64,000 nt of DNA from Arcicella rigui (GCF_034929435.1 NZ_JAYFUM010000001.1:372001-436000); one strand, 5' to 3'; shown: positions 50,944 through 60,254, numbered from the stretch's first letter. Program-made: numbers and translations. The notes: a model not told the origin generated them from the sequence alone.

Positions 50944-53376
50944 ATGAAACTTTTCAAGAACACAGTACTTGTACCCGCAGGATTTGCTTTATTAAGCATT
51001 TTTCTCACGGATTGTACTCAAAAAACTTCCTCGAATCTCAGCTTATCCAATTCGCTTGCTGGCGTAGAAAGTATCAAAGGACGCAAAGAATATTTGAATT
51101 CTCCTTATGTGACGGCTGGTGATAGACTTTACGTAATTGGGCATCAAAACGGACAATTTCCAGATTTGGGCTGGCACGTTACGGGCGAAATGGGAGGTAT
51201 TTGGAATCATCCAATAAAATTAATGGATGGTTTTACTGGTACGATTTCCGAAAATGGCAATACTGTTTGTTTGTCGCAGGCCGATGAATTTGTGAATTTC
51301 CCTTTTGCGAATAAACTTACTTATCAATCGCCTCTGAAAGGCTTGTCGGTTGAACGCTTTCAGTTTGTACCAGACGGACAGGAAGCCGCCATCGTTGAAT
51401 ATACTTTTCATAATACCGAAGCGATAAGTAAAACATTTACGTTTACTTTTGAAGGTTATACAGATTTGCGTCCGACTTGGTTAGGAGAAAGAACCAATAT
51501 GATTGACGGAAAAGACGAAGCCACATGGGACGAAACTACCAAAACTTGGGTTGCCAAAGATGCCCTCAACGACTGGTTTGTGATGTTTGGTGGGGCAAAT
51601 GCTGAAAAAGTAAATTTATCCGAAAAAGCCCTTTGCGATTATACTCCACAAGGCAAAGGTTGTCGGTCAGCTTTGAAATTTATTGTTAAGATTCCTGCCA
51701 ATAGTACCAAAACCTTGCCTATAACCATTGCGGGTTCGTATCAGTCATCCCAAAAAATGAAAGATACTTATCGTTTTGTGCAAGCCAATGCGAATAAATT
51801 ATTGGCAGAAAAACAGGCACGTTATGAAAGTATCGAACAAAAAACTCGTTTGACCATTCCCGATAAAAAACTTGAACAGGCTTTTCGTTGGGTGAAGTAC
51901 GATACCGACTGGTTGATTCGTGATGTACCCGAAATTGGTCGTGGACTTTCGGCAGGTTTGCCCGATTATCCGTGGTGGTTTGGGGTAGATGGCGAGTACG
52001 CTTTGCAAGGTTTAATTGCCACAGGTAGAAAAAGTGAAGTATATAGTGCGATAGATTTGATTCATAAACTGTCTGCAAAAGCGAGCGACAATGGCAAAAT
52101 TCTGCATGAAGTTTCTACGAATGGAGCTGTTTTTAATGATGGAAACGTCAATGAAACACCACAATTTGCTTCCTTGATTTATAAAGTATATCAATGGACA
52201 GGCGAAAAAGAATTTTTAGCTAAGTATTTTCCAACGATAAAAAAAGGTTTGAATTGGTTAATGACCAAAAATGATGCAAACGGAAATTTATTCCCTGATG
52301 GTTTTGGTATGATGGAAATTCACGGGATGAATTCTGAAATGATTGACGTGGCAGTTTATACTCAAAAAGCTTTTGCCGATGCCGCTGAAATGGCAAAAGT
52401 AATGGGCGAAAATATTTTGGCAAAAGAGTACGCCGAAAAAGCCATGTTGATTCGTCAGAAAATTAATAAAGATTTTTGGGTGGCAGATGCCAATTCCTTT
52501 GCCGACTTTATCGGAACAAGAGAACAAGCCTTACATTTGGTGGACGATGCCATCATCAGAGCCGATACTTTAAAGAAACCTTGGGCAGTAGAAGAATTAA
52601 AGGCAAGCAAAAATAAAATCTCAGCTTTGCCAGCGGGAACTTCACAAGGCTTTGTTTTGCACCACAATTGGGTGGTGAATACGCCAATGGAAATGGGCAT
52701 TGCCGATTCAGACAAAGCCATTACCGCCTTGAATACAGCCAGTAAATTCGTAAGTCCGTTCGGCGTTTTTGTAACAGGAATCGACCGTGACGAAACGGCT
52801 GGAAAAGACGAAATGCCAACTTCGCTCAATCGAAAAATATTTACTTATACAGGTGCAGTAATGACCTTACCGACGGGAGTCTTGGCAATTTCAGAAAATA
52901 ATTACGGTCGTCCAGATGCAGCTTTGGGCTATTTGAACCGCATGACGAAATCTTTCAGTTTTGCTTTGCCCGGTTCTATTTATGAAGTATCGCCCGATTA
53001 TGGTATGGTGGCTCAGGCTTGGAATTTATACAGTTATGGCGTACCCATTGTACAGCAATTCTTTGGAATTCAACCCAATGCGGCAGAAAGAACCATTATC
53101 ATTCAACCGCAAATGCCCAGTACTTGGGATAAAGCAAGTTTAGAAAACGTAAGTGTTGGCGATAATGAAATTTCTATTTATTATCAAAAAATTGGGAAAT
53201 CTCTGACGCTAACAGTTGAACAAAGTAAAGCAGGTTGGAAACTCATTTTAGCTTTTCCAAAAGGGAAATATCAACAATTTATATTAAATGGAAACGAGGT
53301 AAAGCCTTTGCCAATGAAGCAATTTGATAGCATCGAAAGCGTTAAAGAGAAAACGATTTTAACGCTAAATGAATAA
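50944..53376 (+). CDS. Six-hairpin glycosidase lipoprotein, glycogen-debranching type
   Basis: An 810-residue lipoprotein; the signal peptide ends in a lipobox TDC (Cys24). The N-terminal beta-sandwich (to about residue 290) precedes an (alpha/alpha)6 barrel with TDWLIRDVPEIGRGLSAGLPD, YPWWFGVDGEYALQGLIATG and the late MEIHGMNSEMIDVAVYTQKAF and YEVSPDYGMVAQAWNLYSYG. This pattern belongs to the amylo-alpha-1,6-glucosidase/MGH1-like (GDE_C) superfamily. It might debranch alpha-glucans or cleave other glycans at the surface; the substrate is not shown. The stop overlaps the start of a small secreted protein gene. It is divergent from the GH20 gene. Confidence 0.8.
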   Translation: MKLFKNTVLVPAGFALLSIFLTDCTQKTSSNLSLSNSLAGVESIKGRKEYLNSPYVTAGDRLYVIGHQNGQFPDLGWHVTGEMGGIWNHPIKLMDGFTGTISENGNTVCLSQADEFVNFPFANKLTYQSPLKGLSVERFQFVPDGQEAAIVEYTFHNTEAISKTFTFTFEGYTDLRPTWLGERTNMIDGKDEATWDETTKTWVAKDALNDWFVMFGGANAEKVNLSEKALCDYTPQGKGCRSALKFIVKIPANSTKTLPITIAGSYQSSQKMKDTYRFVQANANKLLAEKQARYESIEQKTRLTIPDKKLEQAFRWVKYDTDWLIRDVPEIGRGLSAGLPDYPWWFGVDGEYALQGLIATGRKSEVYSAIDLIHKLSAKASDNGKILHEVSTNGAVFNDGNVNETPQFASLIYKVYQWTGEKEFLAKYFPTIKKGLNWLMTKNDANGNLFPDGFGMMEIHGMNSEMIDVAVYTQKAFADAAEMAKVMGENILAKEYAEKAMLIRQKINKDFWVADANSFADFIGTREQALHLVDDAIIRADTLKKPWAVEELKASKNKISALPAGTSQGFVLHHNWVVNTPMEMGIADSDKAITALNTASKFVSPFGVFVTGIDRDETAGKDEMPTSLNRKIFTYTGAVMTLPTGVLAISENNYGRPDAALGYLNRMTKSFSFALPGSIYEVSPDYGMVAQAWNLYSYGVPIVQQFFGIQPNAAERTIIIQPQMPSTWDKASLENVSVGDNEISIYYQKIGKSLTLTVEQSKAGWKLILAFPKGKYQQFILNGNEVKPLPMKQFDSIESVKEKTILTLNE

Positions 53377-53773
53377 GAAAATGAAAAGGATAATACTTCT
53401 GATGAGTTTGATAAGTTTTGGAGTTTTAGCTCAAAAACCAAAATTAAATGAATTAAAAGACGCTAAAAATCATGCAGGTTGTTATGTTCTAAAAGGCAAT
53501 AATGGCACAATTGCCAATTTATCCGAAACCGACGAACAAGGCAACGATGTAGCCATTTTTAATCTTACAGGAAAAGATGAGTATTTCAAGGTTATCAAAG
53601 GAACGAAGTATTATCCTATGGCTTTTTCAAATGAAAAGTATCAGATTTATGTTCATCAGCGTTTCTTAAAAAAGGAGAGAGGTACTTGTTTAGACTATTA
53701 TCGCTACAACATAAAAGTAGTTTTTCAAGGCAAAAGCTACTTTTATCAGTATAAAGGATTTTGTGGTTGTTGA
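53369..53773 (+). CDS. Small secreted protein, unknown function
   Basis: A 134-residue protein with a signal peptide (KKMKRIILLMSLISFGVLAQ, about residues 3-22, cut after LAQ). The mature region has four Cys (CYVLKG near 38, CLDYYR and the terminal CGC) and a beta-rich look. I do not recognise the family. The ATG overlaps the upstream glycosidase stop (ATGAATAA), so it is probably co-translated; a second in-frame ATG four codons later is also possible. It ends the operon. Confidence 0.65.
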   Translation: MNKKMKRIILLMSLISFGVLAQKPKLNELKDAKNHAGCYVLKGNNGTIANLSETDEQGNDVAIFNLTGKDEYFKVIKGTKYYPMAFSNEKYQIYVHQRFLKKERGTCLDYYRYNIKVVFQGKSYFYQYKGFCGC

Positions 53774-53864
53774 GAAGGGAACTATGTCTAAGCATTTAGC
53801 TATTAGGTGAACTTATCTTGATTATATTCTTTATGATGTCATAAATGTTTGGTATTGGGTCAGA

Positions 53865-53922
53865 AATAATGAGTTGTAGAAAGCAATAAATACTTTTATC
53901 ATGCTCTATACAACTCATTATT
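53865..53922. repeat. 14-base inverted repeat at the 3' end of the HEPN gene
   Basis: AATAATGAGTTGTA (53865-53878) and TACAACTCATTATT (53909-53922) are exact inverted copies 30 bases apart. The right copy lies within the last codons of the HEPN gene. It may be a terminator, although no T-run is present, or the mark of an old rearrangement. Confidence 0.55.
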
Positions 53923-54633
53923 AATGTACGACTCAACCGAATAGACAAATGCAGTTAAATGTTCAATTGTAAACTTTTTAAAATGTTCAAGACCAAATTC
54001 AGTAACAATATCTTCATTATTATCTCCTTTTTTAGTCTTTCCTTTAAATGTATGGTCTTTACCAATAGAAGCGAATGAGTTACTTCCATGTGCTAATTTA
54101 TTTCTATAATCTCTAATTATAGAAAACGCTTTTCCATTGGGATATGACTTGTAGTTATTGTCATTAAAGCTAAGACCTAAATCATTTGAAAAGTCTTTTA
54201 TTTTTTTAGCGTCGATAGAACCCCCATAATCTATTCTATTGACAATTAATTCAATAGGTAAATTTTTGACAATTTCTTCTACATAATCATAAAATTTTTG
54301 AGAAGTATTGAGATGAGTTTCTTCTTCTTGGTTTCGATATTTAGTTTTTAACCAAAATTTTTTTAATTCGGACGATATAGCATTATAAGTTATACCGTTT
54401 GTTTTTAGCTCATCAAAAATTTCAACAACACTATTGAAAAGGGTTGATTCTATAAGATTATATAAGAGTAAAAAGCCGTTTGCTTTTAAGATTTTAGATA
54501 AATCGTCATCAATTCTAAAGTCTTCAGTTCTATTAAAATCAGTGATGATTTTATAGTCACCTTCAATTTTTTGTAAAAGCAAAAAATATTTTTCTATTTC
54601 ACTCACTCTGGTATCGAACTCATCTCTTAGCAT
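53899..54633 (-). CDS. HEPN-domain protein, MAE_28990/MAE_18760-like
   Basis: A 244-residue all-helical protein. The HEPN RNase motif R-x4-H is visible as RDYRNKLAHGSNSF with Arg177 and His182, and the preceding helices (LLLYNLIESTLFNSVVEIFDEL near residues 55-76) match the MAE_28990/MAE_18760-like HEPN family. HEPN dimers use these Arg and His residues to cut RNA, and this family is known beside restriction-modification genes. It is the last gene of the operon, three bases after the DUF262 gene. The region looks more AT-rich than neighbouring housekeeping genes. RNase activity is inferred. Confidence 0.8.
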   Translation of the reverse strand: MLRDEFDTRVSEIEKYFLLLQKIEGDYKIITDFNRTEDFRIDDDLSKILKANGFLLLYNLIESTLFNSVVEIFDELKTNGITYNAISSELKKFWLKTKYRNQEEETHLNTSQKFYDYVEEIVKNLPIELIVNRIDYGGSIDAKKIKDFSNDLGLSFNDNNYKSYPNGKAFSIIRDYRNKLAHGSNSFASIGKDHTFKGKTKKGDNNEDIVTEFGLEHFKKFTIEHLTAFVYSVESYINNELYRA

Positions 54634-54636
54634 AGC

Positions 54637-55752
54637 TCAGTTTGGTTGCTTAAAAGTTAGGTCATTTATGGTTATTTTGTTTAATAAGCAATCTCTTACA
54701 AATTCTATTCTACCAAATAATTTATTTTTATTATTAGCAGCATCAGAAGTAGTATGTTTTTTGAATTGGTCTGAATCAATCCATTCGATGTAATGAGGCG
54801 ATAAATCAGGGTTTTCTCTAAGAGCTAAATTAGTACCAACCGTTAAAGCTTCAAATCTAACTCTTGGTATTGATTTGGAGTTGATTGATTTTTTAATGCC
54901 ACTTGGAAAATATTTTTTTATGAAATTCAGCGTTTCTTTAAGCTCTTTAGTTTTCACATCTTTATCAAAGCCTTTTTTACCTTTCTCAGAGATGTAAGTA
55001 TTGATAAAATGTTTTACTGAATGTTCAAAGTTTTGATAATTATCAGAATATGCAAAGAATCTTGAAATCAGTTCTTCCTTTTCTCCCCTTTGCTTATCGT
55101 CCTCTTTAGTGGAACCGAATAATACTTTAAATTCGTTTAGTGTTGTACATTCTAAGATAAATTGATAAAAATCATTTTTGGCAAATGCTCCTTTTCTTAT
55201 CTCAGAATCCTTTAACGGTAAACTGCCTGTGTTAATTCTCTTAAATATTTCAGCAAAAACGCCTTCATCTGCACCTTCATTGATTACATAATACCTTATT
55301 CCTAAAGCATTAAATTTTCGTTGCCTATGAGGGTGTAATTCTTTAAATGAATATCCATTAAGAGTATCTAAAAGTTCTAACTTTTCTAATACCAAACCTT
55401 TATTTACAAATTCATCAATAGTTGATAATCTTTGCACACCATCTATCAATTCCATATTGGCAAACTCATCTTTTAAGACTACAAATAATGGAGGGGTTGG
55501 AACACCCAAAAATAATGATTCGATATAATCACACTTCCTTTTATTATCCCATACGTGCTTACGTTGAAATTCAGGGATATAGATAGAAGCGGTACTTTGC
55601 TCTGCATCAATATACTGGCTATCTTTTACAAATTTTTTTAACAAATCCGAGATTTCGAGCTCTCTCAGATTATAATCATACTCTTTTTCTAGCTCTCTAA
55701 TTTGTTTTTCAACTTGTTCAAGTGAAACTAATTCTTCTTTTTTTTCTTTCAT
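54637..55752 (-). CDS. DUF262 (GmrSD-N-like) protein, no HNH domain visible
   Basis: A 371-residue protein with the DUF262 ParB/sulfiredoxin-like fold. Hallmarks are YIPEFQRKHVWDN (residues 58-70), ESLFLGVPTPPLFVV, and DGVQRLSTIDEF (residues 104-115), a variant of the usual DGQQR-T nucleotide motif. The C-terminal half ends with the FKKHTTSDAANNKNKLFGRI block seen in short DUF262 proteins; the RNxHDHI/HNH DUF1524 nuclease domain of GmrD-like enzymes is absent. It may act as an NTP-dependent sensor or helper. The start overlaps the methyltransferase stop by four bases (ATGA). Confidence 0.85.
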   Translation of the reverse strand: MKEKKEELVSLEQVEKQIRELEKEYDYNLRELEISDLLKKFVKDSQYIDAEQSTASIYIPEFQRKHVWDNKRKCDYIESLFLGVPTPPLFVVLKDEFANMELIDGVQRLSTIDEFVNKGLVLEKLELLDTLNGYSFKELHPHRQRKFNALGIRYYVINEGADEGVFAEIFKRINTGSLPLKDSEIRKGAFAKNDFYQFILECTTLNEFKVLFGSTKEDDKQRGEKEELISRFFAYSDNYQNFEHSVKHFINTYISEKGKKGFDKDVKTKELKETLNFIKKYFPSGIKKSINSKSIPRVRFEALTVGTNLALRENPDLSPHYIEWIDSDQFKKHTTSDAANNKNKLFGRIEFVRDCLLNKITINDLTFKQPN

Positions 55753-56825
55753 TGCTCAGTTCCTTTCAAATGAAATTTTATACTTTTAGCAATAACTCTT
55801 CCTAAATCCACTGGCACGGCATTCCCTATAAAAGTTGATAGTTTTGTCATAGAAATATTTTTTTCATTAGGTGCAAACTTATAGGTTTCTGGAAAAGTTT
55901 GAAACAATGCTGCTTCTCTTAGACTTATTGCTCTATCTTGTTCTGGATGCCCAAAGCGTCCATTGCCGATACCTGTACAAAAAGTAGTCATTGTTGGGGC
56001 AGGTTCGTTCCACTTCATACGTCCATAGACACTTCCATAACTTTTGCCAGTTTTTTTCTTGTGGCAATCTAAAATAAGATTTTCATCCCAATCACGCCAA
56101 GTACCTCCTTGTTTAGATTGCTTGATTCTTAATAAATTCGTTTCTGAAAGTTTAGCTGCACGATGAATAGGGTCTTTTGTAGAGATTTCACCACTTTGTA
56201 GAGGTTCTAAATGTCCTATTACATCCTGTACTTTTACATATTTTTCAGGAGAAGTATGTGTTTCTGGGATAATATTAATCTGTCCTAACCGAGAGGCTAA
56301 AAGCACTAATCGCTTACGTTTTTGAGGAATACCATACTGAGGACAATCAATAATTTTATAATCAACAAAATAACCATTGTCGCTAAGTATTTTTATAAAA
56401 CCCGAAAACACATCAGCTTTATCGAATTTCACTAAGCCCGGAACATTTTCCATTGAAATAATTTCAGGTTTTGTTTCTTCAATAAGCCGAGCAAATTCAT
56501 AAAGTAATCCCCATTTACTTTTTTTTGAGTCTTCTTCGAAATGGTCTGGGGACTTGAAGGCATAGCTTGAGAACGGCTGGCACGGGGCACAACCCACTAA
56601 AATACGAATGTCGGTATCTCCAAAAAGTTGATTAATTTCTTCACTTGTTACATCTCTAATATCTTTAGGGATAAATCTTGCATTGTTATTTTCTTCGTAA
56701 GGATATTGGCACGAAGGTTCAAAATCAATTCCTGCAATCACATCAAATCCTTCTTTCACAAAACCATGTGAAAGTCCTCCTATACCACAAAATAGGTCAA
56801 TGACTTTGATGTTAGATTTTTTCAT
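55749..56825 (-). CDS. DNA (cytosine-5)-methyltransferase
   Basis: A 358-residue C5 methyltransferase. Motif I is VIDLFCGIGGLSHGF (near residue 8), motif IV GCAPCQPFSSY with catalytic Cys82, motif VI ENVPGL, motif VIII QYGIPQKRKRL and motif X IGNAVPVDLG. The target-recognition stretch is between VIII and IX (about residues 180-270) and shows no recognisable specificity. I chose the ATG at 56825; the frame can extend four codons to a TTG. It is the first gene of an overlapping methyltransferase-DUF262-HEPN operon, so it is probably the self-protection or marking enzyme of a defence module. Confidence 0.93.
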   Translation of the reverse strand: MKKSNIKVIDLFCGIGGLSHGFVKEGFDVIAGIDFEPSCQYPYEENNNARFIPKDIRDVTSEEINQLFGDTDIRILVGCAPCQPFSSYAFKSPDHFEEDSKKSKWGLLYEFARLIEETKPEIISMENVPGLVKFDKADVFSGFIKILSDNGYFVDYKIIDCPQYGIPQKRKRLVLLASRLGQINIIPETHTSPEKYVKVQDVIGHLEPLQSGEISTKDPIHRAAKLSETNLLRIKQSKQGGTWRDWDENLILDCHKKKTGKSYGSVYGRMKWNEPAPTMTTFCTGIGNGRFGHPEQDRAISLREAALFQTFPETYKFAPNEKNISMTKLSTFIGNAVPVDLGRVIAKSIKFHLKGTEQ

Positions 56826-56949
56826 ATAACTAATCAATTTATGTAAAGTAAATGTTTTATCCTATTATTTACAATAGCGATTCAATAAAATTATTGAGTC
56901 CCCAGAACAATATATTTACCTTCATTTTTAATTTATATCTTATAAAAAA

Positions 56950-56980
56950 AACTCCCTTAGAAGTGACTTCTGAGGGAGTT
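56950..56980 (-). terminator. Terminator of fusA
   Basis: AACTCCCTTAGAAG (56950-56963) pairs with CTTCTGAGGGAGTT (56967-56980) with one G-U pair, and an eight-base T-run on the minus strand follows. It lies 28 bases past the fusA stop. Confidence 0.92.
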
Positions 56981-57007
56981 CTTATAAAAACTATTGATAC
57001 TACGTTC

Positions 57008-59101
57008 TTACAAACCTTTAGCTTTTTTCACGATTTCATCAGCCATGTTTTGTGGCACGAATTCATAGTGAGAGAAAGTTAAGTTTGCAGTAGCACGTCC
57101 AGAAGACATAGTACGTAAGTCAGTTACATAACCGAACAATTCAGACAATGGAATATCCGCTTTCAATACAACTGCACCTTGTTTAGAATCCATACCTTTC
57201 ATCATACCACGACGACGGTTCATGTCACCAGTGATAGGTCCAGTGTATTCCTCAGGAGTAACTACTTCTACTGCCATGATTGGTTCCATCAATTTAGCAC
57301 CTGCTTGTTTTGCAGCTTCTTTATAACCTAAACGAGCAGCCATTTCAAATGATAAAGCATCTGAATCGACATCGTGGAAAGAACCGTGGAATAAACGAAC
57401 TTTCATTGAATCCATTGGGTATCCAGCTAATGCACCGTTTTTCATTGCAGAATCAAAACCTTTTTGGATTGAAGGGATAAATTCTTTGGGAATCACACCA
57501 CCAACGATAGCGTTGATAAATTCCAAACCTTCTTTACCATCTTCTCTTGGTCCGATTTCAAATACGATATCGGCAAATTTACCTTTACCACCTGATTGTT
57601 TTTTATAAACTTCACGGTGTTCGCAAGATTTCGTTAAAGCTTCTTTATATGCTACTTGTGGAGCACCTTGGTTTACTTCAACTTTGAATTCACGACGCAT
57701 ACGGTCGATGATGATTTCAAGGTGAAGCTCACCCATACCTTTGATAATCGTTTGTCCAGTTTCTTCGTTAGACTCTACTTGTAAAGTTGGGTCTTCTTCG
57801 ATTAACTTACCGATAGCTTTAGAGAAGTTATCTTGGTCAGCAGATTTCTTAGGCTCAATAGCATAACCGATAACTGGGTCAGGGAATACCATTGATTCAA
57901 GGATGATTGGGTTTTTCTCGTCAGATAAAGTATCACCAGTTTTGATGTCTTTAAATCCTACAACCGCAGCAATATCACCAGCTTCTAATCTTTCGATAGA
58001 GTTTTGCTTGTTAGCGTGCATTTGGAAAATACGAGAGATACGCTCTTTGTTTCCAGAACGGTTGTTCAAGATATAAGAACCAGCCTCTAATACACCTGAA
58101 TAAGCACGAACAAAACACAAACGACCTACGTAAGGGTCAGTTGCAATTTTAAATGCTAAAGCAGCGAATGGCTCTTGAGTCGAAGGTTTACGAATCACCT
58201 CAGCATCTGTACGTGGGTCAGTACCAACGATATTGTCTTTATCCAAAGGAGAAGGTAATAATGCCATCACATAGTCAAGCATTGTTTGAACACCTTTGTT
58301 TTTGAATGAAGAACCACAAAGCATTGGAACGATTTTCATCGCAATTGTAGCTGCACGAAGAGCCGCTAAAATTTCATCTTCAGTAATTGATTCAGGATCT
58401 TCAAAGTATTTTTCCATTAAAGACTCATCAAATTCAGCTACTGCTTCTAATAATTTCTCACGGTATTCAGTAGCTTCGTCAATCATATCTTCAGGAATAG
58501 GTACAACTTCAAAAGTCATTCCTTTATCATGCTCATTCCATTTGATACCACGGAAGTTTACTAAGTCAACTACACCTTCAAATTTATCTTCAGCACCAAT
58601 AGGTAATTGTAAAGGCACTGCATAAGAACCTAACATTTCTTTTACCTGACGGCAAACGTTCAAGAAGTCAGCACCCGAACGGTCCATTTTATTTACGAAA
58701 CCTAAACGAGCTACGTTATAGTTGTTTGCTAAACGCCAGTTAGTTTCAGATTGAGGTTCAACACCATCAACGGCACTAAATAAAAACACAAGACCATCTA
58801 ATACACGTAAAGAACGGTTTACCTCAACGGTAAAGTCCACGTGACCAGGAGTATCGATAATGTTAATGTGGTAATTTTGTTCTCTGTATTTCCAGTTTAC
58901 GGTTGTTGCAGCTGAAGTAATGGTAATACCTCTTTCTTGTTCCTGCTCCATCCAGTCCATTGTTGCCGCCCCATCATGTACTTCACCAATTTTGTGGCTT
59001 ACACCAGCATAGTAAAGAATACGTTCAGTGGTTGTTGTTTTACCCGCATCAATGTGAGCAGCAATACCAATGTTTCTTGTGTACTTTAAATCACGTGCCA
59101 T
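57008..59101 (-). CDS. fusA: Translation elongation factor G
   Basis: A 697-residue GTPase that drives ribosomal translocation. G1 is AHIDAGKTTTTERIL (about residues 15-29), followed by GAATMDWMEQEQERGITI in switch II, DTPGHVDF for G3, NKMDRSGAD for G4 and domain IV with GMGELHLEIIIDRM and FHDVDSDALSFEMAARLGYK. All five domains are present at normal length. It lies alone, without rpsL, rpsG or tuf nearby, so this is a free-standing copy or the only one. A TTTG-N18-TAATTTTG promoter is present. Confidence 0.97.
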   Translation of the reverse strand: MARDLKYTRNIGIAAHIDAGKTTTTERILYYAGVSHKIGEVHDGAATMDWMEQEQERGITITSAATTVNWKYREQNYHINIIDTPGHVDFTVEVNRSLRVLDGLVFLFSAVDGVEPQSETNWRLANNYNVARLGFVNKMDRSGADFLNVCRQVKEMLGSYAVPLQLPIGAEDKFEGVVDLVNFRGIKWNEHDKGMTFEVVPIPEDMIDEATEYREKLLEAVAEFDESLMEKYFEDPESITEDEILAALRAATIAMKIVPMLCGSSFKNKGVQTMLDYVMALLPSPLDKDNIVGTDPRTDAEVIRKPSTQEPFAALAFKIATDPYVGRLCFVRAYSGVLEAGSYILNNRSGNKERISRIFQMHANKQNSIERLEAGDIAAVVGFKDIKTGDTLSDEKNPIILESMVFPDPVIGYAIEPKKSADQDNFSKAIGKLIEEDPTLQVESNEETGQTIIKGMGELHLEIIIDRMRREFKVEVNQGAPQVAYKEALTKSCEHREVYKKQSGGKGKFADIVFEIGPREDGKEGLEFINAIVGGVIPKEFIPSIQKGFDSAMKNGALAGYPMDSMKVRLFHGSFHDVDSDALSFEMAARLGYKEAAKQAGAKLMEPIMAVEVVTPEEYTGPITGDMNRRRGMMKGMDSKQGAVVLKADIPLSELFGYVTDLRTMSSGRATANLTFSHYEFVPQNMADEIVKKAKGL

Positions 59102-59219
59102 TGTTAATATGTTGATTATTTGTTTTTTATCGTTTTGCTTAGGTATTTTTGAAATACTAAAAAAGCTTTTTAATTTGCTTTTTGAATAATATATACACCT
59201 TGCCTAATAAATTAGGGTG

Positions 59220-59249
59220 CAAAATTACGTAATCTTAGTTAAATACAAA
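59220..59249 (-). promoter_or_regulatory. Promoter of fusA
   Basis: On the minus strand TTTG (59246-59249), an 18-base spacer and TAATTTTG (59220-59227) match the Bacteroidota consensus TTTG-N17-23-TAnnTTTG. The start would be near 59213, giving a leader of about 110 bases. Confidence 0.7.
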
Positions 59250-59304
59250 AACTTTGTCGGTTTTGTTTTGGTTAATACTTCTGTTTCAGGGCTTAATAAA
59301 GCAA

Positions 59305-59338
59305 AAAAACGCCCGATGCAGTTGCCACGGACGTTTTT
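59305..59338 (-). terminator. Probable terminator of the 181-residue protein gene
   Basis: AAAAACGCCCG (59305-59315) and CGGACGTTTTT (59328-59338) pair except for one mismatch. It lies 57 bases past the 59395 stop codon and is followed by T-rich sequence on the minus strand. Confidence 0.5.
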
Positions 59339-59394
59339 GTATCACCTAACCACTAAATATAATCTTTAAGAATGTTCTTTTACGATACACTCTA

Positions 59395-59940
59395 TTAGAG
59401 ATTTGCTCTAAATCTGGCTGATTCCAACTGAGCTTGCTTACCTGCCGAGTTATTCCCGATGATAATTAGCTCTCCCTCAATCTCTGTATCAGTCAATTTT
59501 GTAATATTTACTCTACCAACTCCATTCTTTAAACCTTCTATATTGGTTAATGTAGTTTGGTAGAAATTAGTAAGCTCTGTGTATTGATTTACATCTTTAA
59601 TCAAATTACCAATATTTTGTACTTTACCTTCACCCGGAATAAAAAATGTTCCTTTTTCTTCTACACCAAAAAGCTTGATAAAAACCGATTCCGAACTTCG
59701 TTCATCAATCACTGCGATTGATAAAGTTTTCAATCCTCTTTCAAAGCCTCGCTTTATTTCTATTTTGTCTGCATAAATATTGTGCATTAGACTATCTTCA
59801 AATTTTATTTTTCCTGAGAAAAAGCCTTTGCCTGATTTTTCTAAAGCACTTATGTTGTTGCTATACGTAATTATAGTAGCAACCGACAGTAATATAATAG
59901 ATAGGAGAACAATTGGATTTTTTTTGAAATTTTGTTTCAT
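59395..59940 (-). CDS. Hypothetical exported or membrane-anchored protein
   Basis: A 181-residue protein that I do not recognise. An N-terminal anchor is visible (KKNPIVLLSIILLSVATIITYSNN, about residues 6-29), followed by a beta-rich soluble region starting at GFFSGKIKFEDSL and ending at ESARFRANL. It has no Cys. A promoter of the TTG-N21-TAnnTTTG form lies about 98 bases upstream. It is a single-gene unit between fusA and the asparaginase gene. Function is unknown; periplasmic location is inferred from the single anchor. Confidence 0.6.
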   Translation of the reverse strand: MKQNFKKNPIVLLSIILLSVATIITYSNNISALEKSGKGFFSGKIKFEDSLMHNIYADKIEIKRGFERGLKTLSIAVIDERSSESVFIKLFGVEEKGTFFIPGEGKVQNIGNLIKDVNQYTELTNFYQTTLTNIEGLKNGVGRVNITKLTDTEIEGELIIIGNNSAGKQAQLESARFRANL

Positions 59941-60254
59941 GGCTAATTTTGGGAAAGTTCAATTAATTGAAATTGATATTAGTTTTAGAGGTACTAAGTA
60001 AAATCAAAAAATTTGTACTTTTTTTATATTTGCTCCACAAAATTAATACATTATAGAGCAAAGATACAAGAGCAAACTTATTAACTTATAAAGAAATTTA
60101 TTTTACGGTACATTATATGATTAATGCAGGAATAAATTGTTTATTGCTTATTTGTCATGCGTGATTTTAAGCAACATTTATGATGCCAACTATTACTAAT
60201 GACGGAAAATGATAAGAAAAGGTTGTATTGCTCCATGTTTTTTTTTGAAAAATA
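59941..60254. other. 314-base spacer upstream of the 181-residue protein gene
   Basis: It holds the promoter at 60038-60069. The remaining bases up to the asparaginase stop at 60255 show no gene, and no clear terminator for the asparaginase gene was found. Confidence 0.5.
60038..60069 (-). promoter_or_regulatory. Promoter of the 181-residue protein gene
   Basis: On the minus strand TTG (60067-60069), a 21-base spacer and TAATTTTG (60038-60045) match the Bacteroidota consensus. The predicted leader is about 90 bases. Confidence 0.6.

Noticed and set aside
52455..52829. 124-codon frame antisense to the debranching-type glycosidase gene
   Set aside because: It is a shadow of a conserved (alpha/alpha)6-barrel region.
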